DNA of 64,000 nucleotides from Lonsdalea populi (GCF_015999465.1 NZ_CP065534.1:1178001-1242000); one strand, 5' to 3'; shown: positions 30,019 to 40,228, counted from the stretch's first letter. Program-made: numbers and translations. The notes: a model not told the origin generated them from the letters alone.

Positions 30019-31680
30019 TTAGTACGCTGACTGGTGAACGCCCACGGCGCGACCAGACGGATCGTCCATTTTCTTGAAGGATTCGTCCCACTCGATCGCC
30101 TTGGCGGAAGAACAGGCGACGGACGGACCACCAGGAACACATTCTGCGGCGCTGGGAACCGGGAACAGCTCTTCAAAAATTTCGCGGTACAGATAGCCTT
30201 CTTTGGACGTCGGTGTGTTGTACGGGAAACGGAAGTGCGCGGTTTCCATCTGCTGGTCGGAAATTTGCTCAGCGGCGATCTCTTTCAGAGAATCAATCCA
30301 GTTGTAGCCGACACCGTCGGAGAACTGCTCTTTCTGGCGCCATGCCACGTCGTGCGGCAGGTAAGATTCAAAGCACTCGCGCAAGATGTGTTTTTCCATT
30401 TTGCCGTTGCCGCACATTTTGTCTTTCGGGTTAACGCGCATCGCCACGTCGAGGAACGCCTTATCCAGGAAAGGAACGCGCGCTTCAACGCCCCACGCAG
30501 ACATCGCTTTATTGGCGCGGGCGCAGTCGTACTGATGCAGTGCCAGCAGTTTACGCACGGTTTCTTCGTGGAACTCTTTAGCGTTCGGCGCTTTATGGAA
30601 GTAAAGGTAGCCGCCAAACACTTCGTCGGCACCTTCGCCGGACAGCACCATTTTGATGCCCATCGCTTTAATTTTACGGGACATCAGATACATCGGCGTA
30701 GACGCGCGGATCGTCGTCACGTCGTAGGTCTCGATGTGATAAATCACATCGCGGATAGCATCCAGGCCTTCCTGCACCGTAAAGTTGATCTCGTGATGCA
30801 CGGTGCCCAGATGGTCTGCCACCTGCTTAGCCGCTTTCAAATCAGGCGCGCCTTTCAGACCGACGGCGAAAGAGTGCAACTGCGGCCACCAGGCTTCGCT
30901 GCGCGCGTCGTCTTCCACACGGCGAGCCGCGTATTTTTTTGTGATGGCGGAAATGATAGAGGAATCGAGTCCGCCGGACAGCAGTACGCCGTAAGGAACG
31001 TCGGACATCAGATGGCTCTTGACGGACTCTTCCAGCGCGTCGCGCAGTTGGACTTTATCCGTCATGTTGTCTTTGACGTTTTCGTAGTCAAACCAGTCGC
31101 GGCGGTAGTATTCGCGGATTTCACCCTCCTGGCTCCACAGGTAGCTGCCCGCTGGGAATTCTTTAATCGCGCGGCAGACCGGCACCAGCGATTTCATTTC
31201 GGACGCGACATAGAAGTTGCCGTGTTCGTCGTAGCCCATATACAGCGGGATGATACCCAGATGGTCGCGGCCGATCAGGTAAACGTCTTTTTCGCTGTCG
31301 TACAGCGCGAAAGCGAACATGCCGTATAGCTCATCAAGGAACTCCGGTCCTTTTTCCTGATACAGCGCCAGGATGACTTCACAGTCGGAACCCGTCTGGA
31401 ATTCGTAACGATCGGCGTACTTCTCACGCAGTTCCTGATGGTTGTAAATTTCGCCGTTGACGGCCAGAACGTGGGTGCGAGATTGGTTGTACAGCGGCTG
31501 AGCGCCGGTGTTGACGTCGACGATAGAAAGACGCTCGTGGGCCAGAATTGCTTTATCGCTGGCATAGACGCCGGACCAATCCGGGCCGCGGTGGCGCATC
31601 AGGCGGGACAGCTCCAGCGCTTTTTTACGTAATTCAACCGGGTCGGTTTTCAGGTCAAGCACACCAAAAATAGAACACAT
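30019..31680 (-). CDS. asnB: Asparagine synthetase B (glutamine-hydrolysing)
   Basis: A 553-residue enzyme. The start is MCSIFGVLDL at 31680, because C2 must be the N-terminal nucleophile of the class II glutaminase domain; the upstream open frame would bury it. The synthetase half carries the PP-loop VLLSGGLDSSIIS. It makes asparagine from aspartate, glutamine and ATP in the cytoplasm. In E. coli nagD lies between nagC and asnB; here it does not. The leader contains a perfect 18-bp palindrome. Confidence 0.97.
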   Translation of the reverse strand: MCSIFGVLDLKTDPVELRKKALELSRLMRHRGPDWSGVYASDKAILAHERLSIVDVNTGAQPLYNQSRTHVLAVNGEIYNHQELREKYADRYEFQTGSDCEVILALYQEKGPEFLDELYGMFAFALYDSEKDVYLIGRDHLGIIPLYMGYDEHGNFYVASEMKSLVPVCRAIKEFPAGSYLWSQEGEIREYYRRDWFDYENVKDNMTDKVQLRDALEESVKSHLMSDVPYGVLLSGGLDSSIISAITKKYAARRVEDDARSEAWWPQLHSFAVGLKGAPDLKAAKQVADHLGTVHHEINFTVQEGLDAIRDVIYHIETYDVTTIRASTPMYLMSRKIKAMGIKMVLSGEGADEVFGGYLYFHKAPNAKEFHEETVRKLLALHQYDCARANKAMSAWGVEARVPFLDKAFLDVAMRVNPKDKMCGNGKMEKHILRECFESYLPHDVAWRQKEQFSDGVGYNWIDSLKEIAAEQISDQQMETAHFRFPYNTPTSKEGYLYREIFEELFPVPSAAECVPGGPSVACSSAKAIEWDESFKKMDDPSGRAVGVHQSAY

Positions 31681-31706
31681 AAGATGAAGCTCCTTGATTC
31701 GCCGAT

Positions 31707-31724
31707 CTCGCGAATATTCGCGAG
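31707..31724. promoter_or_regulatory. Perfect 18-bp palindrome in the asnB leader
   Basis: CTCGCGAATATTCGCGAG is self-complementary over its full length and lies 27 bases upstream of the asnB start codon. It could be an operator for a dimeric repressor or a leader hairpin; no factor is identified. Confidence 0.5.
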
Positions 31725-31856
31725 TCAAGATGAGATGTTGCCAGCAGTGGATGGAGCAATGTTTCTATGCCGAATGGCCGAGCTGTGTGTACCGCTGCTG
31801 TGTCAGTAACGAAGATTTAGCATCAAAATGGCACTTGAGTTCAATAACCTTTAATG

Positions 31857-31884
31857 AAAAAAGCATTCATGATGAGGAATGCTT
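31857..31884 (-). terminator. Intrinsic terminator of the nagBAC operon
   Basis: AAGCATTC pairs with GAATGCTT around an eight-base loop, followed on the minus strand by TTTT. It lies about 100 bases after the nagC stop and shows the operon ends before asnB. Confidence 0.85.
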
Positions 31885-31984
31885 AATATTTAGCGCAATA
31901 TAATAAACATTCCATAAAATGCATTTACGGGATGCGCCTTTTTTTGGTGATTCCATAATTCGGCCTTATGGCCTTAATCGGCGC

Positions 31985-33208
31985 TTAATCTTTTTCCAGC
32001 AGCCGGATCAGCAACGTACCGTTAAGCATCGCCCGTTTGACCAGCGCGAAGGCGCCGATGGCGGACAGATGATGCAGTTCGGAAACCACCACGGGCAGGT
32101 TATTGCGAAAGTCCTTCAACACCTGCGCATTTATGCAGCGCTGGATGGCGGGCAGCAAAATTTTCGCCGCCTCGGTCACTTCCCCGGCGATCACCACCTG
32201 CTGCGGATTGAACAGGTTGACCGTCAGTGCGATGGCTTTGCCCAGATACAACCCCGCGAGTTCAACCACTTCAAGCGCCAGCGCATCGCCACGATTGGCA
32301 GCCTGACAGATAGGCGTTATCTGGCTGGTTTCCACGGTGAGTTTGCTGGGATAGCCCTGTTTTAACAGGTGAAGTACGCGCTGCTCAATGGCGGAATTGG
32401 ATACCACGGTCTCCAGACAACCGAAGTTACCGCAGTGGCAGTGCTCCCCCAGCGGATCGATCTGAATATGGCCGATTTCGCCGACGTTGCCGTTGCTACC
32501 GAGAAAAATCTGCCCGTTGACGATAATTCCCGCGCCGGTGCCGCGATGAACACGGATCAGGATCGAATCCTGACAGTGGCGGCTTGCCCCGAAATAGTGT
32601 TCGGCCAGCGCCAGACTGCGAATATCGTGGCCGATAAAGCAGTCGACCTCGAAGCGCTCTTGCAAATGCTGCACCAGCGGCCAGTTGTCGACGTTGATAT
32701 GCGGCATGTACCGGACCAGACCGGCGGTAGGGTCGACCAGTCCCGGTAGCACGACGGAAATAGCGATCAGCTCGCGAATCCGGTTCTGATGTTGACCGAT
32801 GAAGTGGTCTATCGCTTTGAAGAGCGCTGTTTCTACCGTTTCCTGCGTTTTCTCCGGCAGCGTGTAATACGCTTCCGCCAGCTGTCGCCCTTCCAGATTG
32901 TAGAGCGCGATGGTGGCGTCGTAGCGTCCCAGACGAACGGCGATGGTATGGAAAGGGCGGGCCTCCGACACAATGGAGATGGCCCGGCGGCCGCCGGTGG
33001 AGGCTTGCTGATCGACTTCTTTGATCAGCCCGCGCTCCAGCAGTTGGCGAGTGATTTTCGTGACGCTGGCGGGCGCAAGCTGGCTCTGTTCGGCGATTTG
33101 TATGCGGGAGATCGGCCCTTGTTGATCGATAAGCCGGTATACCACCGCGCTGTTTAACTGCTTTACCAGATCGATATTGCCTATCTTCGCTTGCTCGCCT
33201 GTGGTCAT
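31985..33208 (-). CDS. nagC: N-acetylglucosamine repressor NagC (ROK family)
   Basis: A 407-residue transcription factor: N-terminal winged helix (VVYRLIDQQGPISRIQIAEQSQLAPASVTKITRQLLERG) and a ROK sugar-kinase-like domain with the zinc motif EHCHCGNFGCLE. GlcNAc-6-phosphate lifts its DNA binding. It is the last gene of nagB-nagA-nagC; a 14-base gap separates it from nagA. Likely targets are the sites in the nagB-nagE spacer. Confidence 0.97.
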   Translation of the reverse strand: MTTGEQAKIGNIDLVKQLNSAVVYRLIDQQGPISRIQIAEQSQLAPASVTKITRQLLERGLIKEVDQQASTGGRRAISIVSEARPFHTIAVRLGRYDATIALYNLEGRQLAEAYYTLPEKTQETVETALFKAIDHFIGQHQNRIRELIAISVVLPGLVDPTAGLVRYMPHINVDNWPLVQHLQERFEVDCFIGHDIRSLALAEHYFGASRHCQDSILIRVHRGTGAGIIVNGQIFLGSNGNVGEIGHIQIDPLGEHCHCGNFGCLETVVSNSAIEQRVLHLLKQGYPSKLTVETSQITPICQAANRGDALALEVVELAGLYLGKAIALTVNLFNPQQVVIAGEVTEAAKILLPAIQRCINAQVLKDFRNNLPVVVSELHHLSAIGAFALVKRAMLNGTLLIRLLEKD

Positions 33209-33222
33209 GAAATTTGCTCGAC

Positions 33223-34368
33223 TTAGTTCAATACTTCCTCGCCGTTGACAAAAGTATTGATGACGTGGAAATCGCGGGTGAACGCCGTCAGATTCGCGAC
33301 TTTACCGCGCTCGATACTGCCCAGTCGGTGGTCGATGCCGATGGCGCGGGCAGGGTAGAGCGTGGCCATTCGGAGCGCTTCATCCAGGGCGATCCCCGCC
33401 TGTTCTACGCAATTGCGTACCGCATCGATCATGGTGAGCGCCGACCCGCTTAGGGTGCCGTGCTCATCCACGCAGATGCCGTCGCGGTAGTATATGGGTT
33501 TGCCGGCAAAAATGAACTGGTCAATTTCGGCTCCGGCAGGCGCCGTGGCGTCGGTAACCAATACCAATCGGTCGTCCTTAATGCGTTTACTGTTGCGGAT
33601 ATTGGCCCAGCTGACGTGATGGCCGTCGGCGATGATGCCGCTGTAGATTTCGGGCGCGTCGTAAATCGCACCGACCAGCCCCGGCTCGCGTCCGGCAATG
33701 ACCGGCATGGCGTTGAAAAGGTGAGTTGCGCAGCGGATGCCGGCGGCAAAACCGCGTTTGGCCTCTTCCCAGGTCGCATTGGAGTGGCCGGCGGAAACGA
33801 TAATGCCGGCGCGGGCCAGCCGCTGGATGATGTCGGCGGAAACCCGTTCGGGCGCGAGCGTGATTTGGGTTATCACATCCGCGTTGTTGCACAGAAACTC
33901 GACCAGAACCTCGTCCGGCTGGCGGATCAATGAGATGTCGTGAGTGCCTTTCTTGACAGGATTCAGCCACGGGCCTTCTATATGCAGCCCCAGCGCCTGA
34001 TGGTTGTTCTGCGCCAGATAGGCGCGCATGACTTCCACCCCGCGCCGGATGAAGTCGTCCGAGGCGGTAATCAGCGTTGGCAGGAAACTGGTGCAGCCGG
34101 ATTTCTCATTGGTCTGCTGCATGATTTCCAGCGTCTTGACCGAGATATTGTCCAGCGTGTCGTTAAACTGCACGCCGCCGCAGCCGTTCAACTGAAGGTC
34201 GATAAAACCTGGTGCGAGCAGGGCGCCATTGAGGCCGCGCGTGTCGATATCGGTCGGTAGTTCTTTCAGCGGACAAACACGGTCTATCAGCCCATCGGCA
34301 ATGATGACGGCGTGGTCGTCAAGAATTTGATGGCCGGTAAAAATGCGGCCATGAGTTAAAGCGTACAT
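33223..34368 (-). CDS. nagA: N-acetylglucosamine-6-phosphate deacetylase
   Basis: A 381-residue amidohydrolase that produces glucosamine-6-phosphate and acetate. The metal- and substrate-binding motifs [32 protein letters not shown] and the catalytic aspartate in [10 protein letters not shown] are present. It lies between nagB and nagC. Confidence 0.97.
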   Translation of the reverse strand: MYALTHGRIFTGHQILDDHAVIIADGLIDRVCPLKELPTDIDTRGLNGALLAPGFIDLQLNGCGGVQFNDTLDNISVKTLEIMQQTNEKSGCTSFLPTLITASDDFIRRGVEVMRAYLAQNNHQALGLHIEGPWLNPVKKGTHDISLIRQPDEVLVEFLCNNADVITQITLAPERVSADIIQRLARAGIIVSAGHSNATWEEAKRGFAAGIRCATHLFNAMPVIAGREPGLVGAIYDAPEIYSGIIADGHHVSWANIRNSKRIKDDRLVLVTDATAPAGAEIDQFIFAGKPIYYRDGICVDEHGTLSGSALTMIDAVRNCVEQAGIALDEALRMATLYPARAIGIDHRLGSIERGKVANLTAFTRDFHVINTFVNGEEVLN

Positions 34369-34389
34369 TGTGAGCTCCCGGCTAACCGA

Positions 34390-35190
34390 TCAAAATCGAA
34401 TAAGATTCTCAGCTTCGAGTTCGCGAAAATACTTAACGGTTTTCACCTTCAGTTCCATCGTCGAGGGTTCGTCGCAGACCATCATGGACTTGGCGTGCAA
34501 CTGCAGACAACTGATGGTCCACAGGTGATTGACGTTGCCTTCAACCGCAGCCTGCAGCGCCGGCGCTTTGTTTCGACCGGTGACCAGAATCATGATTTCT
34601 TCCGCATCGAGCAGCGTGCCGACTCCCACGGTAAGGGCATATTTGGGCACCAGGCTGACATCGCCGCCGAAAAAGCGCGAGTTGGCGATGCGGGTTTCTT
34701 CGGTCAGGGTCTTAATACGCGTGCGCGACACCAGTGATGACGCCGGTTCGTTGAACGCGATATGGCCATCGCTGCCTACGCCGCCCATGAACAGGTGAAT
34801 TTTGCCGTAAGCGCGGATTTTGTCCTCGTAGCGCTGGCACTCCGCGGTGATATCCTTCGCGTTTCCGTTCAACAGGTTAATGTTTTCACGTGGGATATCA
34901 ATGTGATTAAAGAAATTATGGAACATGAACGTCCGATAGCTCTCCGGATGATCCGGCGGAAGCCCTACGTATTCATCCATATTAAAGGTGACGACGTGTT
35001 GGAAGCTGACATCGCCCGCCTGATGGAGAGCAATCAGCGCCTTATAGGCTTCCAGCGGCGTGCTGCCGGTGGGAAGTCCCAGTACAAAAGGGCGTTCTTG
35101 CGTAGGATTAAAGTCGTGGATGCGCTGGGCAATATAACGTGCGGCCCATTTGCCGACTTCCTCGGTGGTGTTGAGCGGGATCAGTCTCAT
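34390..35190 (-). CDS. nagB: Glucosamine-6-phosphate deaminase
   Basis: A 266-residue isomerase/deaminase that gives fructose-6-phosphate and ammonia. The phosphate loop [14 protein letters not shown], the catalytic region [17 protein letters not shown] and [17 protein letters not shown] are intact. It is the first gene of nagBAC and divergent from nagE. Confidence 0.98.
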   Translation of the reverse strand: MRLIPLNTTEEVGKWAARYIAQRIHDFNPTQERPFVLGLPTGSTPLEAYKALIALHQAGDVSFQHVVTFNMDEYVGLPPDHPESYRTFMFHNFFNHIDIPRENINLLNGNAKDITAECQRYEDKIRAYGKIHLFMGGVGSDGHIAFNEPASSLVSRTRIKTLTEETRIANSRFFGGDVSLVPKYALTVGVGTLLDAEEIMILVTGRNKAPALQAAVEGNVNHLWTISCLQLHAKSMMVCDEPSTMELKVKTVKYFRELEAENLIRF

Positions 35191-35494
35191 TGGCGTTCTC
35201 CTGAAGCGTCAGCCATCGCTTGAAATTTAGTTCTATAGTCGAATAACACGGCGATCTTCAACTATCTTGCTATGAAATGTAGTCTAGCTTGTTTTTTTTT
35301 ATCTTGAAATAAGTGCTTTGAGTAAGCAGTCATAAACTTTTTATATGTGATATTAAGGTGGGGTTTATCACATAATCGATGCTGTTATTTCGCAATAAAA
35401 AATATATTTCTTACACTCAAAACCTATCCGCAGGGTGGGGCTAAAACGATTAAATCGACTGGCCGTTTCATTGTTCGCAAGGGGAGAGAGGAAA
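35191..35494. promoter_or_regulatory. nagB-nagE divergent control region (NagC and CRP-like sites)
   Basis: A 304-base spacer between divergent nag units. NagC-box-like AT-rich dyads occur at about 35291-35312 (T-run then ATCTTGAAATAA) and at 35385-35405 (TTATTTCGCAATAAAAAATAT). A CRP-like site GGTGG-N6-TCACA lies at 35358-35373. In E. coli NagC binds both operators and loops the DNA between them, and CRP activates; the same layout is likely here, with exact boxes inferred. Confidence 0.55.
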
Positions 35495-36970
35495 GTGAGT
35501 ACACTCGGTTATCTACAGAATATAGGCCGGGCGCTGATGGTGCCTGTCGCCACATTGCCTGCCGCCGCCATTTTGATGGGGGTAGGATACTGGATCGACC
35601 CGACGGGATGGGGCAGTCAGAACGCGCTGGCCGCGCTATTGCTGAAATCTGGCGCTGCCATCATTGAACACATGGCGGTGCTGTTCGCCATCGGCGTGGC
35701 ATACGGCATGTCCAAGGATAAAGACGGTTCCGCTGCGTTAAACGGATTCGTGGGCTATCTCGTTCTGACCTCGCTGTGTTCGCCGGCGGCGGTCGCCATG
35801 ATTCAGCAAATCCCGCTGGATCAGGTGCCGGCAGCGTTCGGTAAAATTGAAAATCAGTTCGTCGGTATCCTGGTCGGAGTAATTTCGGCCGAACTTTATA
35901 ACCGTTTCAGCGGCGTTGAGCTGCCGCGAGCTCTCTCTTTCTTCAGCGGCCGCCGTCTGGTGCCGATCCTGACTTCCATGCTGATGATCGTCGTCGCCGC
36001 CATCCTGATGTACGTGTGGCCGGTGATTTACGGCGGTCTGGTCTCCTTCGGCGAACACATACAGCGTATGGGGTCCGTCGGAGCGGGGATTTACGCCTTC
36101 TTTAACCGCATGCTGATCCCTGTCGGTCTGCATCATGCGCTCAACTCCGTCTTTTGGTTCGACGTCGCGGGGATCAACGATATCCCTAACTTCCTGAGTG
36201 GACAGCAGGCTATCGATGCGGGTAAAGCGATTCCAGGCATCACCGGGCGTTATCAAGCGGGCTTTTTCCCTATCATGATGTTCGGCATGCCGGGTGCAGC
36301 GTTAGCGATTTATCACTGTGCCCGCACTGAGAATCGTAGCCGGGTGGCCGGGATCATGATAGCCGGCGCCTTTGCCGCTTTCTTTACCGGCATCACGGAG
36401 CCGCTGGAGTTCTCCTTTATGTTCGTGGCGCCAGTGCTGTATTTCCTGCATGCGCTGCTGACTGGGCTGTCGGTTTACATCGCCGCGAGCATGCATTGGA
36501 TTGCCGGTTTCGGTTTTAGCGCAGGTCTGGTGGATATGGTGCTCTCATCCCGCAACCCGCTGGCGACGCAGTGGTACATGTTGATTCCGCAGGGGCTGGT
36601 ATTCTTCGTTATCTACTACATCGTCTTCCGTTTTACTATCCAACGTTTTAATCTCCTGACGCCGGGGCGCGAAGCGGTTGCGACTGTCATAGAGACCCCG
36701 TCCACGCAGGTTTCATCTTCAGATAAGTTGGAAACGGCGGCTGAGGGGTATTTGCGCGCCGTCGGCGGGAAAGACAACCTGACCGGTATTGACGCTTGCA
36801 TCACGCGCCTGCGTTTAAATGTGAAAGACTCGGCGCGGGTGGATGAAGCGTTAGCCAAACAGCTGGGCGCTTCCGGCGTGATTCGCCTGAACGCGCAAAG
36901 TGTGCAGATTGTTGTGGGGACGCAGGCTGAAACTATCGCGTTTGCTTTACGGCAGCTATCGAAAAAATAG
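35495..36970 (+). CDS. nagE: N-acetylglucosamine PTS permease NagE, IIC-IIB only
   Basis: A 491-residue PTS protein starting at GTG 35495 (MSTLGYLQNIGRALMVP, GGGGAGAGAGG upstream). Residues up to about 390 form the membrane IIC domain (LFAIGVAYGMSKDKDGSAALNGF, GITEPLEFSFMF). The C-terminal IIB domain carries the phosphorylated cysteine in GIDACITRLRL. E. coli NagE has an extra IIA domain after this; here the protein ends at QLSKK directly after IIB, followed by a terminator, so the IIA phosphate donor must come in trans, perhaps glucose-type IIA (Crr). Confidence 0.92.
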   Translation: MSTLGYLQNIGRALMVPVATLPAAAILMGVGYWIDPTGWGSQNALAALLLKSGAAIIEHMAVLFAIGVAYGMSKDKDGSAALNGFVGYLVLTSLCSPAAVAMIQQIPLDQVPAAFGKIENQFVGILVGVISAELYNRFSGVELPRALSFFSGRRLVPILTSMLMIVVAAILMYVWPVIYGGLVSFGEHIQRMGSVGAGIYAFFNRMLIPVGLHHALNSVFWFDVAGINDIPNFLSGQQAIDAGKAIPGITGRYQAGFFPIMMFGMPGAALAIYHCARTENRSRVAGIMIAGAFAAFFTGITEPLEFSFMFVAPVLYFLHALLTGLSVYIAASMHWIAGFGFSAGLVDMVLSSRNPLATQWYMLIPQGLVFFVIYYIVFRFTIQRFNLLTPGREAVATVIETPSTQVSSSDKLETAAEGYLRAVGGKDNLTGIDACITRLRLNVKDSARVDEALAKQLGASGVIRLNAQSVQIVVGTQAETIAFALRQLSKK

Positions 36971-37040
36971 GGCGACACTTTATCGGTCGGGTAATAACGT
37001 ATGACCCCGCCGGGCGATTTCGTCATTGAAATATTCATAG

Positions 37041-37072
37041 CGGGGCGAAGATAAAACTTCACCCCGTTTTTT
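37041..37072 (+). terminator. Intrinsic terminator of nagE
   Basis: CGGGGCGAAG pairs with CTTCACCCCG (one C-A mismatch) around ATAAAA and is followed by TTTTTT. Confidence 0.88.
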
Positions 37073-37179
37073 ATGCTGTCCACGCCTATGCAATTTAGGT
37101 GAAACAAACGGTTGTTTCCCGGCGTGGCTTGTTGGATCATTAGCGGTTATGTGTTGTTTTTCGTTTTAAGGAATCAAGC

Positions 37180-38838
37180 ATGAGTGAGGCAGAAGCCCGC
37201 CCAACGAATTTTATTCGCCAGATCATCGACGAAGATCTGTCATCTGGTAAGTATGATCATATTCAGACGCGTTTTCCGCCGGAGCCCAATGGCTACCTGC
37301 ATATCGGTCATGCAAAATCGATTTGCCTGAATTTCGGCATTGCCGAAGACTATCACGGCCAATGCAACCTGCGTTTCGACGATACCAACCCGGTCAAAGA
37401 GGACATCGAATTTATCGAGTCCATCAAGCACGACGTCCATTGGCTGGGCTTCTCCTGGAGCGGCGAAGTCCGTTATTCGTCCAACTATTTCGACCAACTG
37501 CATCAGTACGCGATTGAGTTGATTAATAAAGGGCTGGCGTATGTCGATGAGCTGACGCCGGAGCAGATCCGCGAGTATCGCGGTACGCTAACCTCCCCGG
37601 GTAAAAACAGCCCTTACCGCGATCGCGACGTTCAGGAAAACCTGGTGCTGTTTGAAAAAATGCGCAGCGGCGGATTTGCCGAAGGCACCGCGTGCCTGCG
37701 CGCCAAAATTGATATGGCGTCGCCTTTCATGGTGATGCGCGATCCAGTGCTGTATCGCATCAAATTCGCCGACCACCACCAGACCGGCAACAAGTGGTGC
37801 ATCTACCCGATGTACGACTTTACCCACTGCATTTCCGATGCGCTGGAAGGGGTGACTCACTCTCTGTGTACGCTGGAGTTCCAGGATAACCGCCGTCTGT
37901 ACGATTGGGTGCTCGACAATATCTCCATCCCCGTGCATCCGCATCAGTATGAGTTTTCTCGTTTGAATCTGGAATATGCGGTGATGTCCAAGCGCAAACT
38001 GAACCAACTGGTGATGGAAAACGTCGTGGAAGGCTGGGACGATCCGCGTATGCCGACGATCTCCGGTCTGCGTCGTCGTGGTTATACCGCAGCTTCTATT
38101 CGCGAATTCTGCCGCCGTATCGGTGTGACCAAACAGGACAACACGGTAGAAATGGCATCGTTGGAATCCTGCATTCGCGATGATTTGAACGAGAATGCGC
38201 CGCGCGCCATGGCCGTGCTGGATCCGGTGAAAGTGGTTATCGAAAACCTGCCTGAAGGCCACGAAGAGTGGGTGACGATGCCAAACCATCCCAACCAGCC
38301 GGAGATGGGAACGCGTCAGGTCGGTTTCAGCCGCGAACTGTACATCGACCGTGCCGACTTCCGTGAAGCCGCCAACAAGCAGTACAAACGTCTGGTGCTG
38401 GGAAAGGAAGTTCGTCTTCGCAACGCCTATGTGATCAAAGCTGACCGTATTGAAAAAGACGAGCAGGGCGAGATCGCAACAATTTACTGTAGCTATGATC
38501 CAGATACGCTGAGCAAAGATCCGGCCGATGGACGCAAGGTAAAAGGCGTCATCCACTGGGTTTCCGTGGCGCACGGCATTCCGGCCGAATTCCGCCTGTA
38601 CGACCGTCTTTTCAGCGTAGCGAACCCAGGGGCGGCGGAAGATTTCCTGTCGACCATCAACCCTGAGTCGTTGCAGATCGCGAATGGATTTGTTGAAGCC
38701 AGCATGGCGGAGGCTCTGGCGGAGAAAGCGTACCAGTTCGAGCGTGAAGGGTACTTCTGCGCGGACCGCGTTTACTCCAGCGCCGATCATTTGGTATTTA
38801 ACCGAACCACAGGTTTGCGAGACACTTGGGCCGGTTGA
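37180..38838 (+). CDS. glnS: Glutaminyl-tRNA synthetase
   Basis: A 552-residue class I synthetase. The HIGH element is [14 protein letters not shown], the KMSKS-like loop is [11 protein letters not shown], and the acceptor-binding and two anticodon-binding beta-barrel domains follow in normal order. The porin/lipoprotein pair chiPQ that follows glnS in E. coli is absent; a terminator and then convergent fur come next. Confidence 0.98.
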   Translation: MSEAEARPTNFIRQIIDEDLSSGKYDHIQTRFPPEPNGYLHIGHAKSICLNFGIAEDYHGQCNLRFDDTNPVKEDIEFIESIKHDVHWLGFSWSGEVRYSSNYFDQLHQYAIELINKGLAYVDELTPEQIREYRGTLTSPGKNSPYRDRDVQENLVLFEKMRSGGFAEGTACLRAKIDMASPFMVMRDPVLYRIKFADHHQTGNKWCIYPMYDFTHCISDALEGVTHSLCTLEFQDNRRLYDWVLDNISIPVHPHQYEFSRLNLEYAVMSKRKLNQLVMENVVEGWDDPRMPTISGLRRRGYTAASIREFCRRIGVTKQDNTVEMASLESCIRDDLNENAPRAMAVLDPVKVVIENLPEGHEEWVTMPNHPNQPEMGTRQVGFSRELYIDRADFREAANKQYKRLVLGKEVRLRNAYVIKADRIEKDEQGEIATIYCSYDPDTLSKDPADGRKVKGVIHWVSVAHGIPAEFRLYDRLFSVANPGAAEDFLSTINPESLQIANGFVEASMAEALAEKAYQFEREGYFCADRVYSSADHLVFNRTTGLRDTWAG

Positions 38839-38861
38839 CTTTATCGTGCCCGAATAAAGAA

Positions 38862-38894
38862 AAAAGAAAACCGCCGTGGCGGTTTTCTTTTTTT
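38862..38894. terminator. Bidirectional terminator between glnS and fur
   Basis: A long stem, AAAGAAAACCGC with GCGGTTTTCTTT around a four-base loop, with A-run and T-run on the two sides, between convergent genes. Confidence 0.93.
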
Positions 38895-38924
38895 GTGAAT
38901 CATTTTTTCTGATTAGAAGAGGAA

Positions 38925-39371
38925 TCAGTTCCCTTCGTGCAGTTTTTCGTCTTCACGGCAGTTGCCGGAGCTGCAGTGGCCGTACAGGTACAGACTGTGG
39001 TTAGTCAGTTTGATACCGTGGCGCTCTGAAATCTCACGCTGGCGAGCTTCAATGGATTCATCGCTAAATTCAATGACGCGTCCGCAGTCTAGACAAATCA
39101 GATGATCGTGATGCTGTTGCTGAGTCAGCTCGAAAACTGATTTTCCGCCCTCAAAGTTGTGACGAGTAACGATACCGGCGTCATCGAACTGGTTTAGCAC
39201 GCGATAAACGGTAGCCAGGCCAATTTCCTCTCCCATATCAATCAGTTTTTTATACAAATCTTCCGCACTGACGTGATGGCAAGTTGGGTCCTGCAGGACT
39301 TCCAGGATTTTAAGACGAGGAAGGGTTACTTTCAGGCCGGCCTTCTTTAATGCGGTGTTGTTGTCAGTCAT
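38925..39371 (-). CDS. fur: Ferric uptake regulator Fur
   Basis: A 148-residue metal-sensing repressor: N-terminal winged helix (LKVTLPRLKILEVLQD), the metal-binding HHDHLICLDCGRVIEF segment, and the second cysteine pair region YGHCSSGNCRED. With Fe(II) it represses iron-uptake genes. It lies downstream of fldA on the same strand, as in E. coli. Confidence 0.98.
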   Translation of the reverse strand: MTDNNTALKKAGLKVTLPRLKILEVLQDPTCHHVSAEDLYKKLIDMGEEIGLATVYRVLNQFDDAGIVTRHNFEGGKSVFELTQQQHHDHLICLDCGRVIEFSDESIEARQREISERHGIKLTNHSLYLYGHCSSGNCREDEKLHEGN

Positions 39372-39715
39372 GCGGATTTAGTCCTGTTACTCTACTTTCA
39401 TCAAGGGAGGCTAACTAGCCTAATATCATCGGTCGGCTCAAACATGTTTATTCGTCTCAATTATAGAACTGCATAGGCGAAATGAAAACCGCAGAACCGT
39501 AACCATATCAGGCTTACCCATCGGTGAGAGGGACGGCGCAACGCCGTTTTAAAAGCGAAAAATGGTGAGAAACCAGCTAACCGAAGGGGGTATTGTACCG
39601 CGCAAAGCGGAAAAGTTAAAAAAATGTATCTATATTTATGACAGGTTTTACCTATTGATACGGCTCCGACACAAACTTGTGCCGGGCCGCAACGGGGAGA
39701 ACTGATCTAAAATGC
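39372..39715. other. fur-fldA intergenic region
   Basis: A 344-base spacer with the fur promoter. A 14-codon reading frame on the minus strand (39401-39445, MFEPTDDIRL...) lies 30 bases upstream of fur and has the position of the E. coli leader ORF uof, but I cannot confirm homology. An ACGGCG/CGCCGT hairpin at 39533-39547 and a CACAA/TTGTG dyad near 39670 lie closer to fldA. Confidence 0.4.
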
Positions 39716-40228
39716 TTACAAATTCAGCTCAGAACTGATTTGTTTAACCCATGCGCTCACGCGCTCCTCGGTCAGCTCCGGCTGACGGTCTTCATCAATC
39801 GCCAGGCCGATGAAGTGGTTGTCGTCAGCCAGACCTTTCGAGGCTTCGAAGTAGTAACCTTCGGTAGACCAGTTACCGACGATGGTCGCGCCGCGCGGTT
39901 CGATAATATCGCGCAAGGTGCCCATGGCATCACAGAAATACTCGGCATAGTCTTCCTGATCGCCGCATCCAAAGAGCGCTACGCGCTTTCCGGCGAAATC
40001 GATGTCTTCCAGCGTCGGAAAGAAATCGTCCCAGTCACACTGTGCTTCCCCGTAATACCAGGTTGGAATGCCCAGCAGCAGAATGTCGAAACGCTCAAGA
40101 TCTTCTTTGCTGCTTTTGGCGATGTCATGGACTTCTGCGACATCGGAGCCCAGCTGCTGTTGGATTGCCTTGGCAATGTTTTCGGTATTGCCAGTATCGC
40201 TGCCGAAGAAAATACCTATAAGTGCCAT
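39716..40228 (-). CDS. fldA: Flavodoxin 1
   Basis: A 170-residue long-chain flavodoxin. The FMN phosphate loop is FFGSDTGNTENIAKAI, with IPTWYYGEAQCDWDDF and ALFGCGDQEDYAEYFCDAMG lining the isoalloxazine. It donates electrons to biotin synthase, ribonucleotide reductase activation and methionine synthase. Neighbouring fur is typical. Confidence 0.97.
   Translation of the reverse strand: MALIGIFFGSDTGNTENIAKAIQQQLGSDVAEVHDIAKSSKEDLERFDILLLGIPTWYYGEAQCDWDDFFPTLEDIDFAGKRVALFGCGDQEDYAEYFCDAMGTLRDIIEPRGATIVGNWSTEGYYFEASKGLADDNHFIGLAIDEDRQPELTEERVSAWVKQISSELNL

Larger units (their letters stand above)
31681..31984. other. asnB-nagC intergenic region
   Basis: A 304-base spacer at the position of nagD in E. 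coli. No nagD remnant is seen. It contains a palindrome next to asnB, the nagC terminator, and AT-rich sequence that should include the asnB promoter. Confidence 0.6.

Noticed and set aside
30034..31329. 431-codon open frame on the plus strand
   Set aside because: Antisense shadow of asnB.
37588..38790. 400-codon open frame on the minus strand
   Set aside because: Antisense shadow of glnS.
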